Source: Bradyrhizobium sp. AZCC 1693
GTDB taxonomy: Bacteria > Pseudomonadota > Alphaproteobacteria > Rhizobiales > Xanthobacteraceae
Reading direction: 5' to 3'
Length of the DNA: 64,000 nucleotides
Assembly (NCBI RefSeq): GCF_036924745.1
Contig: NZ_JAZHSD010000001.1
Location: forward strand, 1,922,001 to 1,986,000
Shown: piece by piece, positions 27,129-37,293 of the stretch
Numbering within the stretch: position 1 is the first letter of the stretch
Layout: each line of letters opens with the position of its first letter
Notes under the pieces: generated by a model
What the model saw: only the letters and a program-made list of their open reading frames with translations
Databases searched by the model: none
What the model was told of the DNA's origin: nothing
Position numbers and translations under genes: made by a program

Positions 27129-27176
27129 CTCGATCTCCTTTGGTTTGATGATGACGCCGTCATTGCACGCCGAATT

Positions 27177-27425
27177 TCACATTGTCGCGTAGCGCGTCGC
27201 AATTTTCATCGCGCCGTCGATCTCTTCGGCCAGTTCGACTTCCCCGATCTCATGCAGACGGGAAACCATGATCGATGCCTGGGTCGCAGCCATGGAGAAC
27301 GGCTCGCCCGTTTCATAGCTGAATTTGATGCGCCAGATCCCCCTGTGGTTACGATGCGGCTCGATCAGCAACACCGGAAGATCGGGTAACCCATTCTCAA
27401 GCAGGAGTTTCGACAGCGTAGGCAT
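27177..27425 (-). CDS. 82-residue hypothetical protein
   Basis: A compact mixed alpha/beta protein (VLLIEPHRNHRGIWRIKFSYETGEPFSM...VELAEEIDGAMKIATRY) with no signal peptide. The ATG at 27425 follows GGGACGAGG. Unrecognised family. It sits in a row of small minus-strand genes with separate ribosome-binding sites. Confidence 0.55.
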   Translation of the reverse strand: MPTLSKLLLENGLPDLPVLLIEPHRNHRGIWRIKFSYETGEPFSMAATQASIMVSRLHEIGEVELAEEIDGAMKIATRYATM

Positions 27426-27605
27426 CACCTCGTCCCTTCAGGTCTGGCCGACGCCTGAAAGGACATGGCGCCAAGCCTGCTTCATCGGCTGCCGTGGGAT
27501 TTGGGGCTTGAACCAGGAAGTTCGTTCGGCGCAACCCGAAGACTCGCATTTAGCAACTGTGCGCCCATTGTCCGCGAATAGCCATGCATTAATTGATGCT
27601 GCGGC

Positions 27606-27806
27606 TCAGCCCCTTCGCGAAATGACTTCCTCTCCACTGATGGCGCGATCCAGCGCGTCGATCAGCATCTGAATCTCGATGAACTTGTTGCGTGCCCGCT
27701 CAGCCTTATCCCGGTCAAAAGGAGCGGCCAGCACCTTCGCATGCCCGTCCCTGTCCTCGATCATGCGCGCACGGGCTTTCTTCAGCGTTTCAAGTCGCTC
27801 GCTCAT
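27606..27806 (-). CDS. 66-residue helical hypothetical protein
   Basis: Almost wholly charged helix (MSERLETLKKARARM...RARNKFIEIQMLIDALDRAI), likely a coiled coil. The ATG follows CAGGGAG. It lies 48 bp downstream of the GH130 gene on the same strand and may be the last gene of the ManA-GT4-GH130 operon. Function unknown. Confidence 0.6.
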   Translation of the reverse strand: MSERLETLKKARARMIEDRDGHAKVLAAPFDRDKAERARNKFIEIQMLIDALDRAISGEEVISRRG

Positions 27807-27854
27807 TCAGACTCCCTGACCTTTCAACGGGCGATGGCGCTGCACAAGCGGCGG

Positions 27855-29153
27855 TCAACTTTTCATCGCCTGCATCAGCGCCGAAATCTTGATGGTCGCG
27901 AAATTGGAGAAGGTATCCGACACCGCGTATGGCAGAATGATGTGGTCGTTGTGCCGCATTGCCCCGCAGGTATAGACGACGTTGGGGACGTATCCCTCGC
28001 GCTCCGACGGCTCGGGCCGCAGCAACGGCTCGCGGGAGCGGGCTAGCACCTTCGAGGGGTCGTTCTTGTCGAGCAACGCCGCCCCGATCGAGTATTTGCG
28101 CACCGGGCCGACGCCATGCGTCAGCAGCAGCCACCCTTCATCGAGCTCGATAGGCGATCCGCAATTGCCGATCTGAACGAACTCCCAGGGAAATTCCGGC
28201 TTCAGAATGGCCTGGCCGTCGCCCCAAGTGTACAGGTCGTCCGAATAGATCAGGTACAGGTTCTCATTGTCCTGTCGCGCGATCATGGCGTATTTGCCAC
28301 CGATCTTGCGCGGGAACAGCGCCATGCCCTTGTTGCGTGCCGCAGGACCCCCCAAGGGCGCCAACCGGAACGACATGAAATCGCGGGTCTCGATCAGTTC
28401 GGAACGGATCGCCCGCCCGCTATAGGCGGTATAGGTGGCGTAGTAGGTTTTCCCGCCACCATCGCTGAACTCGACAAAGCGGGCGTCCTCGATGCCGTTC
28501 GATTGGGATTCGGTAACCGGAAAGATGACACGCTCGCTGAGCTCTTCCTCGGGCTTGAAGATCAGTTCGACATGATCGCCGTCCGGTCCGGATACGCGAT
28601 TGCAAATCCGGGGACTCGAGGCAAGCCGCGCTGTCGGATCAACGGTCAGACTGCCGTCGGCTGCGAATGTGCCGCCCCGAAACGTCAGTGACGACACGTG
28701 CCCTTCACCGATCGCACGGAGGCTGAGAATGAAGCGCAGGCCGCCCTTCGGCGCGTCCGATTGGTCGGGGTGCGGCACGATGCTGGGGTTGAACAAAGCA
28801 GAGGCTTCGAACGAATACTCATTGAGAAAATAGGCCCCGATCAACTGGCGCTGGATTTTTGAAAAGCTTCCATGCGCTGCGAAAGCCTCCTCCATTTCGT
28901 TCGCGCGGGCCTCGAACCTCTCCAGCAGGTTCCGATGCCGACCGAGGAAATTTTCAAGAACATCCGCGAGCTGGGAGGCAACGGCTTCGGTGTCGAGGGC
29001 AAGAACCCGGTCGACGATATGATTTGCACGCGTCTTGTCGGTCGGGTTGAGATCGCGGGGTTCAGTCGCCGGCTTGAACGGGCGCACGATCACCCGCGCG
29101 GGATCGGGACGCAAATAAAGTGCCTGTCGGTTCAGGAAGATGCCCTGTGACAC
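27855..29153 (-). CDS. GH130-type glycoside hydrolase/phosphorylase
   Basis: About 432-residue protein of the five-bladed propeller GH130 type. SNGIEDARFVEF carries the proposed catalytic Asp region; MALFPRKIGGKYAMIARQD, GNCGSPIELDEGWLLLTHGV and YTCGAMRHNDHIILPYA are characteristic blocks. The family phosphorolyses or hydrolyses beta-mannosides. The GTG at 29153 follows GAGGACACC; a TTG at 29183, three bases after the GT4 stop, is the longer alternative. With ManA and a GT4 upstream it suggests synthesis and turnover of a mannose-containing glycan. Confidence 0.82.
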   Translation of the reverse strand: MSQGIFLNRQALYLRPDPARVIVRPFKPATEPRDLNPTDKTRANHIVDRVLALDTEAVASQLADVLENFLGRHRNLLERFEARANEMEEAFAAHGSFSKIQRQLIGAYFLNEYSFEASALFNPSIVPHPDQSDAPKGGLRFILSLRAIGEGHVSSLTFRGGTFAADGSLTVDPTARLASSPRICNRVSGPDGDHVELIFKPEEELSERVIFPVTESQSNGIEDARFVEFSDGGGKTYYATYTAYSGRAIRSELIETRDFMSFRLAPLGGPAARNKGMALFPRKIGGKYAMIARQDNENLYLIYSDDLYTWGDGQAILKPEFPWEFVQIGNCGSPIELDEGWLLLTHGVGPVRKYSIGAALLDKNDPSKVLARSREPLLRPEPSEREGYVPNVVYTCGAMRHNDHIILPYAVSDTFSNFATIKISALMQAMKS

Positions 29154-29186
29154 GGTGTCCTCGATCGCTTGAGCAGGAGGCAAGAT

Positions 29187-31472
29187 TCAGGCGCCCATGG
29201 CGCGCAGTGCCGCGGGTTTGGTCAGGCCGGCGTTGACGCGCGCAAGCTGGCGAATCTCCGCAAGCCCAAGCAGATAGCACACCACCGACTCGCCGCCGCG
29301 ATTTTCATTGGCACGATCGGGGTGCAGTCCATCGCGGCAACTGCCGGTGTGCGGATCGACCAGCGCCACCGACAGGTCGTTGCTGCCGAGAAACCAGGTG
29401 AAGGCACGGGTCGCAAGCGCTTTCCACTCGGCATCGCCATCCGCCCGCCATGCCGCAAGGCAGGCAGCGATCGTCGCCGTCGCTTCCACGGGCTGCTGAT
29501 CAAATGCGCGGGGAAGTTGCCGCAATTCGCCGAAGCCGGCGGTGCCGACGGGGCGGAAATGCCCTGCCGGCGTCGTTTGTCGCGTCATCAGCCAGCGCAG
29601 AGACCTCAATCCGGCCTGCACGTATTCAGGCGTTTGCGTCGCCGCGCCTGTCATCATCAGCGCCTGCGGCAGGCGGGCGTTGTCGTAAGCCAACCCTTCC
29701 TCGAACCACACCCAGTCCGGCGTTTCGACCGAAGCCAGACAGGACATCAACCTGTCGGCAAGAGAATGCCGGATCTCCTGGGCGTGAAGATCATCGGGAG
29801 CCACGCCGCAATAGGCGCCCAAACCCAGCAGGGTGAACGCCCACGCCCGCGGAGAGCGAAAGGTCTCTACAGTCGACAGAGCCTCGGCGAACAAGGCAGC
29901 CGCCCACCGGCGCCGCGACGGAGTTGCGTCGCTGCGCGCGGTTTCGCCGAGCGCCCAAAGCGTTCGCGCGTGACTGTCTTCGGACCCGCTGGCTTCGAGC
30001 CAGGTTCGATTGAAGCCCATGAAGTTGCGAAACCGCCCGGTGTCAGGATTCCATGCATGCTGCACGAAAGCGGCGAAGCGAGCCGTCAAGACTTCCGACA
30101 GCGGCTGTTCGCCTGGACTATTGAGGGCGCAGGCCAAAAGCATCGCGCGGGCGTTGTCATCAACGCAATAGCCGTGCGAGCGATCGGGCACCGAATGCAC
30201 GGCGTGCTGGAACAGGCCGGTATCGTCGCACATCGACAGGAAATAGCCGATTTGCATGTCCGGCGCCGCAGGGCCACCTGGCTCCGGAACGCCCGTGTTG
30301 GAGGGCGCAATGACCTTGAGCCAGTGACCCTGAGACGCGCTCTCGAAAACCGACATGTAGTGCTCGGCGGTGCGTTCCCACGTCATGGTTCTGCTGACCG
30401 CATAGGCGCGCCGGCACATCGCCTGCCGGCGAACGTCATCGGTGAGCAATTCCGCGATCTTGCTACCGATCGCCGTCGCATCACCAAACGGCACCAGGAC
30501 GCCGCGTCCATTGGCCAACAGTTCGCGAGCATGCCAGTAAGGCGTCGAAACGACGGGCTTCCCCAGTCCGAAGCTGTAGGCCAACGTTCCCGACGTCATC
30601 TGCGCCTCGTTGAGATAGGGCGTGACATAGACGTCGCACATCGAGATGAATTCGAGCAGCGTGGGCAGATCGACGAAGCGGTCGAGGAACACAACGTGGT
30701 CCTCCACGCCAAGTTCGCGGACCCGCCTCATCAGTCTGTTGCGATACGCCTCGCCCTGGTCTCGAACTAGATTCGGATGCGTTGCGCCAAGGACGACATA
30801 CAACGCATCGGCGCGACGCTTCAGAATCGACGGCATGGCGTCGATCATGACTTCGATGCCCTTGTTGGGGGACAGCAGGCCGAATGTCAGAATGATCGAC
30901 TTTCCGTCAAATCCGAGCCTTGCCTTTGCCGCATCGGGCGCGACAAGCGCGACGTCGGGAATGCCGTGGGCTATGACCTCGATCTTGTCGTCCGGCACCT
31001 GATAGACGCTGCGCAGCAATTCGCGGCCCTTGTTGGCCATCACAACGACCTTCGACGACGCATCGACGATGCGCTCCATGACCGCGCGTTGCGCGGCGGT
31101 CGGATTTGCCAGCACGGTGTGGAACGTCGTCACAACAGGCATGGTGAGGCGCGACAGCAGTTCGAGGACGTGGCCGCCGGCTTCGCCACCGAAAATTCCG
31201 AATTCGTGCTGCAGGCACACGGTGTCGAACCGGCCGGCATTCAGGAAGTCTGCTGCACGGATGTATTCTTCGATCTTGTTATCCTGGATCTGAAAAGCGA
31301 CCGCCTTGGGATAATCATAGGTTTGGCCATGATCGGTCATCGCCACGATGCAGGTCTCCAGATTTGGGCGTGACGTCGATATCGCCTGCTGCAGGTCCGT
31401 CGTGAAGGTTGCGATCCCGCAGCGGCGGGGTAGCGAATTGCCGATAACGGCGATGCGGCGGAGCGGTGTCAT
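29187..31472 (-). CDS. GT4 glycosyltransferase with C-terminal helical domain
   Basis: 761-residue bimodular protein. Residues 1-360 form a GT-B glycosyltransferase (GNSLPRRCGIATFT acceptor loop, FGLLSPNKGIEVMIDAM, YLNEAQMTSGTLAYSFGLGKPVVSTPY). Residues ~410-750 read as an alpha/alpha-barrel glycan-acting or binding domain (CVDDNARAMLLACAL, WFEEGLAYDNARLPQALM). It overlaps manA by ATGA and precedes GH130 closely. It is likely to transfer mannose or glucose to an oligosaccharide; whether the C-terminal domain is catalytic is unclear. Confidence 0.82.
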   Translation of the reverse strand: MTPLRRIAVIGNSLPRRCGIATFTTDLQQAISTSRPNLETCIVAMTDHGQTYDYPKAVAFQIQDNKIEEYIRAADFLNAGRFDTVCLQHEFGIFGGEAGGHVLELLSRLTMPVVTTFHTVLANPTAAQRAVMERIVDASSKVVVMANKGRELLRSVYQVPDDKIEVIAHGIPDVALVAPDAAKARLGFDGKSIILTFGLLSPNKGIEVMIDAMPSILKRRADALYVVLGATHPNLVRDQGEAYRNRLMRRVRELGVEDHVVFLDRFVDLPTLLEFISMCDVYVTPYLNEAQMTSGTLAYSFGLGKPVVSTPYWHARELLANGRGVLVPFGDATAIGSKIAELLTDDVRRQAMCRRAYAVSRTMTWERTAEHYMSVFESASQGHWLKVIAPSNTGVPEPGGPAAPDMQIGYFLSMCDDTGLFQHAVHSVPDRSHGYCVDDNARAMLLACALNSPGEQPLSEVLTARFAAFVQHAWNPDTGRFRNFMGFNRTWLEASGSEDSHARTLWALGETARSDATPSRRRWAAALFAEALSTVETFRSPRAWAFTLLGLGAYCGVAPDDLHAQEIRHSLADRLMSCLASVETPDWVWFEEGLAYDNARLPQALMMTGAATQTPEYVQAGLRSLRWLMTRQTTPAGHFRPVGTAGFGELRQLPRAFDQQPVEATATIAACLAAWRADGDAEWKALATRAFTWFLGSNDLSVALVDPHTGSCRDGLHPDRANENRGGESVVCYLLGLAEIRQLARVNAGLTKPAALRAMGA

Positions 31473-32401
31473 GCTTGTACCTCGACAGTCTCGCTTGATT
31501 TCGGCGAATGGCCGGCGGACATGCCGGCAGATTTGGTCAGTTCGCCGGCGTCCTCCAGCAGGGCGGCAACGGGGTCAGGTCCCGGATAAGCCATCAGGCC
31601 GCTCATGCCGCTCGCGCCGACCTCGATGTCGGTTCGATCGCCCTCGATGAAGACGGCGTCACCGACCGACATGCTCGTCAACCCGATCCGCGCCCGGCCC
31701 TCGATTGCAAGGATCCAGGTTTCCCGATCGGCATTGAGTGCCCAATTCGAGTTCGCCGGCAGGTCGATCAACTCAACGACGAAATGCTGGCTTGTGATCA
31801 GGGCTGTTCGAGCCGTGGTGATGCGTCGTGGACCAGATTGGGGCTGAACCGGCCCGGCGTCGGAAACAGCGACGGCGCGTTCTTCATGCAGTTCGCGCTG
31901 CCTGCCATAGTCAAACAGGCGGAATGTCGTGTCGCCGCGCTGCTGAATCTCGGCGAGCACGATACCGGCGCCAATGGCGTGGATCGTGCCAGCGGGGACG
32001 AAGATGATGTCGCCTTTCGCGACGGGACGCCATTGCGTGAGATCGGCAATCGAGCCGTCCCTGATCGCTGCGCGCAATGCCTGTGGCGTGAGTCGCCGCT
32101 TCAGTCCCAGCGCAACCCGCGCGCCTGGGGCTGCTGCGAGAATGTACCAGGCTTCAGTCTTGCCGTTCGGCAAGCCGATTGAGCGGGCAAATTCATCGTC
32201 CGGATGAACCTGAATCGACAGGGGCTCGCTGGTGAACAGCAATTTGAGCAGCAGGGCCGGGATGGCTGCATGCTTATGCGTGCGCTGGAACCACAACTCT
32301 CCAACCGGGTCACCGGCAACGTCGATGCTGCTCCATGGATGGAGATCGCCTACCCCCCACGGTTTGCGCGCAACCTGCACGGCGGCATGCTCGATGGCCA
32401 T
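31469..32401 (-). CDS. manA: class I mannose-6-phosphate isomerase
   Basis: 310-residue cupin-type phosphomannose isomerase interconverting mannose-6-P and fructose-6-P. Zn-ligand motifs QVHPDD, KTEAWYIL and VPAGTIHAIG are visible, with a C-terminal cupin half. The ATG at 32401 follows AGGACAATCT. The stop overlaps the GT4 start (ATGA), indicating coupling. It supplies mannose phosphate for the adjacent glycan enzymes. Upstream on the same strand are two small ORFs and the leader element at 32964-33010. Confidence 0.85.
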   Translation of the reverse strand: MAIEHAAVQVARKPWGVGDLHPWSSIDVAGDPVGELWFQRTHKHAAIPALLLKLLFTSEPLSIQVHPDDEFARSIGLPNGKTEAWYILAAAPGARVALGLKRRLTPQALRAAIRDGSIADLTQWRPVAKGDIIFVPAGTIHAIGAGIVLAEIQQRGDTTFRLFDYGRQRELHEERAVAVSDAGPVQPQSGPRRITTARTALITSQHFVVELIDLPANSNWALNADRETWILAIEGRARIGLTSMSVGDAVFIEGDRTDIEVGASGMSGLMAYPGPDPVAALLEDAGELTKSAGMSAGHSPKSSETVEVQA

Positions 32402-32423
32402 AGATTGTCCTGACCCGTAACGC

Positions 32424-32442
32424 GCATATCGAGGCGATATGC
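32424..32442 (+). repeat. short stem-loop, copy 1
   Basis: GCATATCG-AGG-CGATATGC, a perfect 8-bp stem. The same layout with a compensated base pair is at 40224-40242, within related flanks (TTTGGCGTGGCTAAG follows both). It lies just upstream of manA. Confidence 0.55.
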
Positions 32443-32574
32443 CGTTGGTCGATACCGTTGATATGATTTGGCGTGGCTAAGGCGTCGCGACGGGATGTGC
32501 GCGTTTGTCGCGATCCCGCTGGGCTCCTGATCAGATGGGTACTCCGGCGTCAGATAGCAACCTTCCTGGGTCCA

Positions 32575-32766
32575 TTAGCGTTTGGTCGCCCAGGACGGAC
32601 GCGCGCCAGTCCAGGCGGGAAGCGAATCCCATTCGGCCCACCGCATCCGGCGCTCCTCATCGCCGACCCTGATAAAAACAAAGGCCGCGTCATCCTTGCC
32701 GGTTTTCGAATCAACAAAGATTGCCGGAACACCGTATGCGTCTCTGACGATCGCCGTATTTGCCAT
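32575..32766 (-). CDS. 63-residue hypothetical protein
   Basis: Small beta-rich protein (VRDAYGVPAIFVDSKTGKDDAAFVFIRVGDEE) followed by a Trp-rich tail. The ATG at 32766 follows CAGGAGTCGG. It lies 62 bp after the 35-residue microprotein and 173 bp before manA on the same strand. Unrecognised family. Confidence 0.55.
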   Translation of the reverse strand: MANTAIVRDAYGVPAIFVDSKTGKDDAAFVFIRVGDEERRMRWAEWDSLPAWTGARPSWATKR

Positions 32767-32828
32767 TCCGACTCCTGCTTTCTGTTAAGCGCTCGGATTC
32801 CCATTGCCGGCATATCACTCGAGGCGAA

Positions 32829-32936
32829 CTACCACTGAATAATCACGGCAGCAGCGATCAGCAGCGCAAAAAAGATCGGCAACAGCACCGGAGGCACCAG
32901 CCAATCACGAAGATCGAATTTGAGGGTATCTGACAT
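32829..32936 (-). CDS. 35-residue membrane microprotein A
   Basis: One predicted transmembrane helix (WLVPPVLLPIFFALLIAAAV) after a short polar N-terminus with FDLRDW, ending IIQW. The ATG follows AAGGCGGTCAC. A paralogue of the same length and ending lies at 40507-40614, and both share about 135 bp of upstream sequence. Too short for usual ORF calling. Confidence 0.65.
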   Translation of the reverse strand: MSDTLKFDLRDWLVPPVLLPIFFALLIAAAVIIQW

Positions 32937-32963
32937 GTGACCGCCTTTTTTTGGTTAAGGCGG

Positions 32964-33010
32964 GAGCGCAACGCTCTCAGTCACCGATAATAGCCCGGGG
33001 CGCGCGGTGA
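32964..33010 (-). promoter_or_regulatory. conserved 5' leader element, copy A
   Basis: Minus strand: TCACCG (33010-33005) pairs with CGGTGA (32986-32981). GAGCG-TTG-CGCTC (32976-32964) forms a second stem. CCCGCC then can pair with GGCGG in the ribosome-binding region of the microprotein. Similarity to copy B extends to about 33075. Confidence 0.62.
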
Positions 33011-33383
33011 TGCGTTAAGTATAGTGACTATCTGCCGAATAGCGAGGAGAATCGCAATTTGTTTTGGGGCAGATCGTTATGAAGATGGTGGGTTCAAAAG
33101 CTTCGCGCTTCCCCTGCCCGCGCTTCTCGAATGTATGTTGAGCGCGCGTTGTGAAAAATATTCGGCAGCTTCTCGATCGCGATAATCCGGCGGACTCGTT
33201 CGTAATTACTGACGACTTTGGGTCATCTGGCTGTATCAGCGGCGCGAAAAGCATTCCGATTTCTCGGCTCAAGATCGGCAGTTTCCACATGAGTGGAGGG
33301 CAAGCGGTTGCAGGTGAACTCATCAGCAGAGCGGTATCAGCGCGAACTGGCTTACCTCCTCAGCATCCTCTAGCGAGGACGCC
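33011..33383. other. intergenic, leader promoter region
   Basis: The first ~65 bp belong to the duplicated leader of the microprotein locus (TTGCGATTCTCCTCGCTATTC on the minus strand). The rest holds no recognised gene. Confidence 0.4.
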
Positions 33384-33629
33384 TTAGTGCTTGAGCCGTT
33401 CTATCTGGAACGTGAATTTGGCTTGTAACACCGGTCCGGTGTCGTCCCTGACTTCGATAGCCATCCGGTGTCCCGCTCCATTGTGGGGCCTGCGGGACGC
33501 GTCCCTCGCCACGTCTGCCAGCGAACGCGCGGCCTCTTCTTGCACAGCCTCCATGGTAGAGAGTTCCAGACCCTCATCGTCGCGGGTCAGTTCGTCACCG
33601 TCTCGCAAGTCGAAAAAGTATCGCTTCAT
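33384..33629 (-). CDS. DUF6894-type small protein
   Basis: 81-residue protein beginning MKRYFFDLRDGDEL with a DDEGLEL turn and AVQEEAARSLADVARDA helix, the pattern of DUF6894 proteins common in Bradyrhizobium. Function unknown. No ribosome-binding site precedes the ATG. A GGAAC-N17-GTT match lies 11 bp upstream (33640-33664), which would make the transcript almost leaderless. Confidence 0.72.
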   Translation of the reverse strand: MKRYFFDLRDGDELTRDDEGLELSTMEAVQEEAARSLADVARDASRRPHNGAGHRMAIEVRDDTGPVLQAKFTFQIERLKH

Positions 33630-33639
33630 AACAACGTCG

Positions 33640-33664
33640 AACGTCAGGAAACCAAAAGCGTTCC
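33640..33664 (-). promoter_or_regulatory. possible EcfG-type promoter
   Basis: GGAAC, 17 nt, then GTT on the minus strand matches the consensus of general-stress sigma factor EcfG promoters of alphaproteobacteria. It is the only match found in this small-gene region, so chance is possible. Confidence 0.3.
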
Positions 33665-33855
33665 TAGCTGATCTGGAGCGGCCTAACAGGACCCGCGATT
33701 AGGCGGTAGGAAGGCACCCAGGCCGTGTTCCAGCTTTCCATGGTCTGGTCGCAGACCGAACACTCGAAGCTGCTGATCTGGCGTTCGGGAGCCATAGACT
33801 CGGTGCGGTTGTAGACCGCTCCGCAAATACAGGCTCTGTGACGGGTCTCTTCCAT
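33664..33855 (-). CDS. 63-residue zinc-ribbon-like small protein
   Basis: Two cysteine pairs, CIC near residue 9 and CSVC near residue 32, suggest a small metal-binding fold, followed by SWNTAWVPSYRLI. No clear ribosome-binding site. Its end overlaps the EcfG-like promoter of the next gene by one base. Function unknown. Confidence 0.5.
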   Translation of the reverse strand: MEETRHRACICGAVYNRTESMAPERQISSFECSVCDQTMESWNTAWVPSYRLIAGPVRPLQIS

Positions 33856-34109
33856 TTGCTCATTATGCGCCGCGAATCGGAATTAGGACACTTCCAAATT
33901 CAACTTAGGACACCGGGGCTTAAATACGGACAGTACCGCCGGGCTATAAGAACAGGTCCGAAATCTAGGACATTTCCTGAACACGTTAGACGGCACACGA
34001 CGGCTTCCGAGCCCTGCTAACCGCTCCGGGTCCACTTTGGGAATTGAATTAGCAACCTCGTGGGCCAAAGCCCTTGCGCCCCAGTGTTACAAGCTTATGT
34101 GAAGAGCGG

Positions 34110-34136
34110 CTAGCACTCGCTCGTTGCGACTGCCAA
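34110..34136 (+). promoter_or_regulatory. CIRCE element (HrcA operator)
   Basis: CTAGCACTC, 9 nt, GACTGCCAA closely follows the CIRCE inverted repeat TTAGCACTC-N9-GAGTGCTAA, with the right arm partly degenerate. Its position 45 bp before groES is standard for HrcA repression. Confidence 0.72.
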
Positions 34137-34180
34137 TCCAGAAATAATCACAAATAATCACAAAAGCCATGGAGGATCGC

Positions 34181-34498
34181 ATGAAGTTCCGTCCGCTCCA
34201 CGATCGCGTCGTGGTCAAACGCATAGACGCCGAAGACAAAACCGCAGGCGGCATCCTCATTCCGGACAGTGCCAAGGAAAAGCCCTCGCAGGGCGAGATC
34301 ATCGCCGTTGGTCCGGGCGGCCGTGACGAATCCGGCAAGCTGATCCCGATCGACCTCAAGGTGGGTGACCGCGTGTTGTTCGGCAAGTGGTCGGGCACCG
34401 AGGTCAAGCTCGATGGTCAGGAACTTCTGATCATGAAGGAAAGCGACATCATGGGCGTCCTCACCGACGTTCCTGCCGCCAAGAAGAAGGCCGCTTAA
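34181..34498 (+). CDS. groES: co-chaperonin GroES
   Basis: 105-residue GroES, the heptameric lid of the GroEL folding chamber. It opens [14 protein letters not shown], has the mobile loop [19 protein letters not shown], and ends DIMGVLTDV plus a lysine/alanine tail. The ATG at 34181 follows GGAGG. Paired with groEL 138 bp downstream, under a CIRCE element. Confidence 0.96.
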   Translation: MKFRPLHDRVVVKRIDAEDKTAGGILIPDSAKEKPSQGEIIAVGPGGRDESGKLIPIDLKVGDRVLFGKWSGTEVKLDGQELLIMKESDIMGVLTDVPAAKKKAA

Positions 34499-34516
34499 GC
34501 GCTTTAGCCCGTTCCC

Positions 34517-34561
34517 TCATCCTGAGGAGCCGGCGCAGCCGGCGTCTCGAAGGAAGAGGCC
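34517..34561 (+). repeat. extragenic palindrome between groES and groEL
   Basis: CCTCATCCTGAG...CTCGAAGGAAGAGG with an inner GCCGGC-GCA-GCCGGC stem. I recognise it as a frequent repetitive palindrome of Bradyrhizobium and relatives. One arm base departs from perfect pairing. It may tune the groES/groEL transcript ratio. Confidence 0.6.
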
Positions 34562-34585
34562 CTGCAATCCAGATCTCATCCCTGA

Positions 34586-36292
<1,707 letters not shown>

Positions 36293-36322
36293 GTCCAACC
36301 GTTCAGCGCTCAAAAAGAAAAA

Positions 36323-36352
36323 GAAAGGCCCGGCAGCGATGCCCGGCCTTTC
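36323..36352 (+). terminator. rho-independent terminator of groESL
   Basis: GAAAGGCCCGGCA-GCGA-TGCCCGGCCTTTC, a 13-bp stem with one mismatch, 30 nt after the groEL stop. The A-rich 5' side makes it potentially bidirectional. Confidence 0.8.
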
Positions 36353-36439
36353 TGCATTCTCGTGCCTTTGATCGCGGTTGCCCTGCTCAATTTGCCTCAG
36401 TCCGTAATACTGACGTCAATACATAGTTCGGATCGGCTT

Positions 36440-36745
36440 TCAGCGCGCGTGCGAGAATTTGTAGTCGCCGGGCTTGCGATAGGAATAGCCAATCAGATTG
36501 CCCACGTTCGGGTAATCGTCCTGGCCAAGTGCCTTTAACTGCTTGCCTGCGTCTGGGACTGAGTCGAATTGCAGTAACGCTGCTTCCTTCGTGTCGGCCG
36601 GCGCCAGGTGCCATCGTCCCGCGGTTTCGGAGCGGCTCACGAGGGCCAAGAAACGATCCGAATTCGGCAGGATGCAAGCGTCACGACGGCCGAACCAGCG
36701 ATAGCGGTTGCGCGCGACCAAGTCACAGATCGCGTCGCGGATCAT
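36440..36745 (-). pseudogene. DCC-family (thiol-disulfide) protein, C-terminal remnant
   Basis: IRDAICDLVARNRYRWFGRRDACILPNSDRFLAL matches the C-terminal part of DCC/DUF393 proteins, whose N-terminal DxxCxxC half is missing. The remaining ~60 residues look unlike that family. Probably a truncated and fused remnant; a new short gene cannot be excluded. Confidence 0.5.
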
Positions 36746-36956
36746 CCGTGGGATGAATTGGAAGATCCAAGTCCACTGTAGAGTCAGGAACGAAAGTATC
36801 GGCTACATAGCTTTTATCGACCGAACCAAACCGGATAATAGTGTGCGTATAAATCCAGCCACCCGGCACTCTGAAACGAAATATGGTTTCGTCATACTGA
36901 CCGGAGACATGATCTTTAAAGACTTCTTCGTGGGTATGAAGCTTTTGCTTAGGCAT
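36723..36956 (-). CDS. 77-residue hypothetical protein
   Basis: Beta-rich sequence (ETIFRFRVPGGWIYTHTIIRFG, SYVADTFVPDSTVDLDLP). The ATG at 36956 has only a weak AAAGA upstream. Codon use and AT content differ from the neighbours, hinting at acquired DNA. Unrecognised. Confidence 0.4.
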   Translation of the reverse strand: MPKQKLHTHEEVFKDHVSGQYDETIFRFRVPGGWIYTHTIIRFGSVDKSYVADTFVPDSTVDLDLPIHPTDDPRRDL

Positions 36957-36994
36957 GAACATCTTTCGAGTGCCGCTGCCAATAGCCACCAAAA

Positions 36995-37240
36995 TCAACT
37001 GACTCGCCACGCTTCAAAGACAAAGCTGCGAGGCGGTTGACTTGCTCGGGGTTCGACAGACGGCCGTTGTCCCTCTCCAAGACAGCTCTTGAGCGTACCG
37101 CACCGGCGATGTGGTGATGGATGCCTTCCAGTTGATCCATCCAGGTCGTCCATGGCAGCGGAGCTGAATTGCGCATGCCACTTCCAAACCACCATCCGGT
37201 CATAGTCGTAGTGCCGAAATCCTCCTCGCGTGAGCGGCAT
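36995..37240 (-). pseudogene. DUF1488-like ORF, frameshifted
   Basis: PLTRGGFRHYDYDRMVVWKW...SSAAMDDLDG resembles the start of DUF1488-type proteins. Afterwards the frame loses resemblance, while an overlapping frame (ending at 36949) continues with plausible sequence (GAVRSRAVLERDNGRLSNPEQ). A single frameshift would explain both. Confidence 0.35.
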
Positions 37241-37293
37241 GTCACAAGGCCTTCTTCTTACGAAACATCCGCCATCTGTTCGCGGCGCAGATC

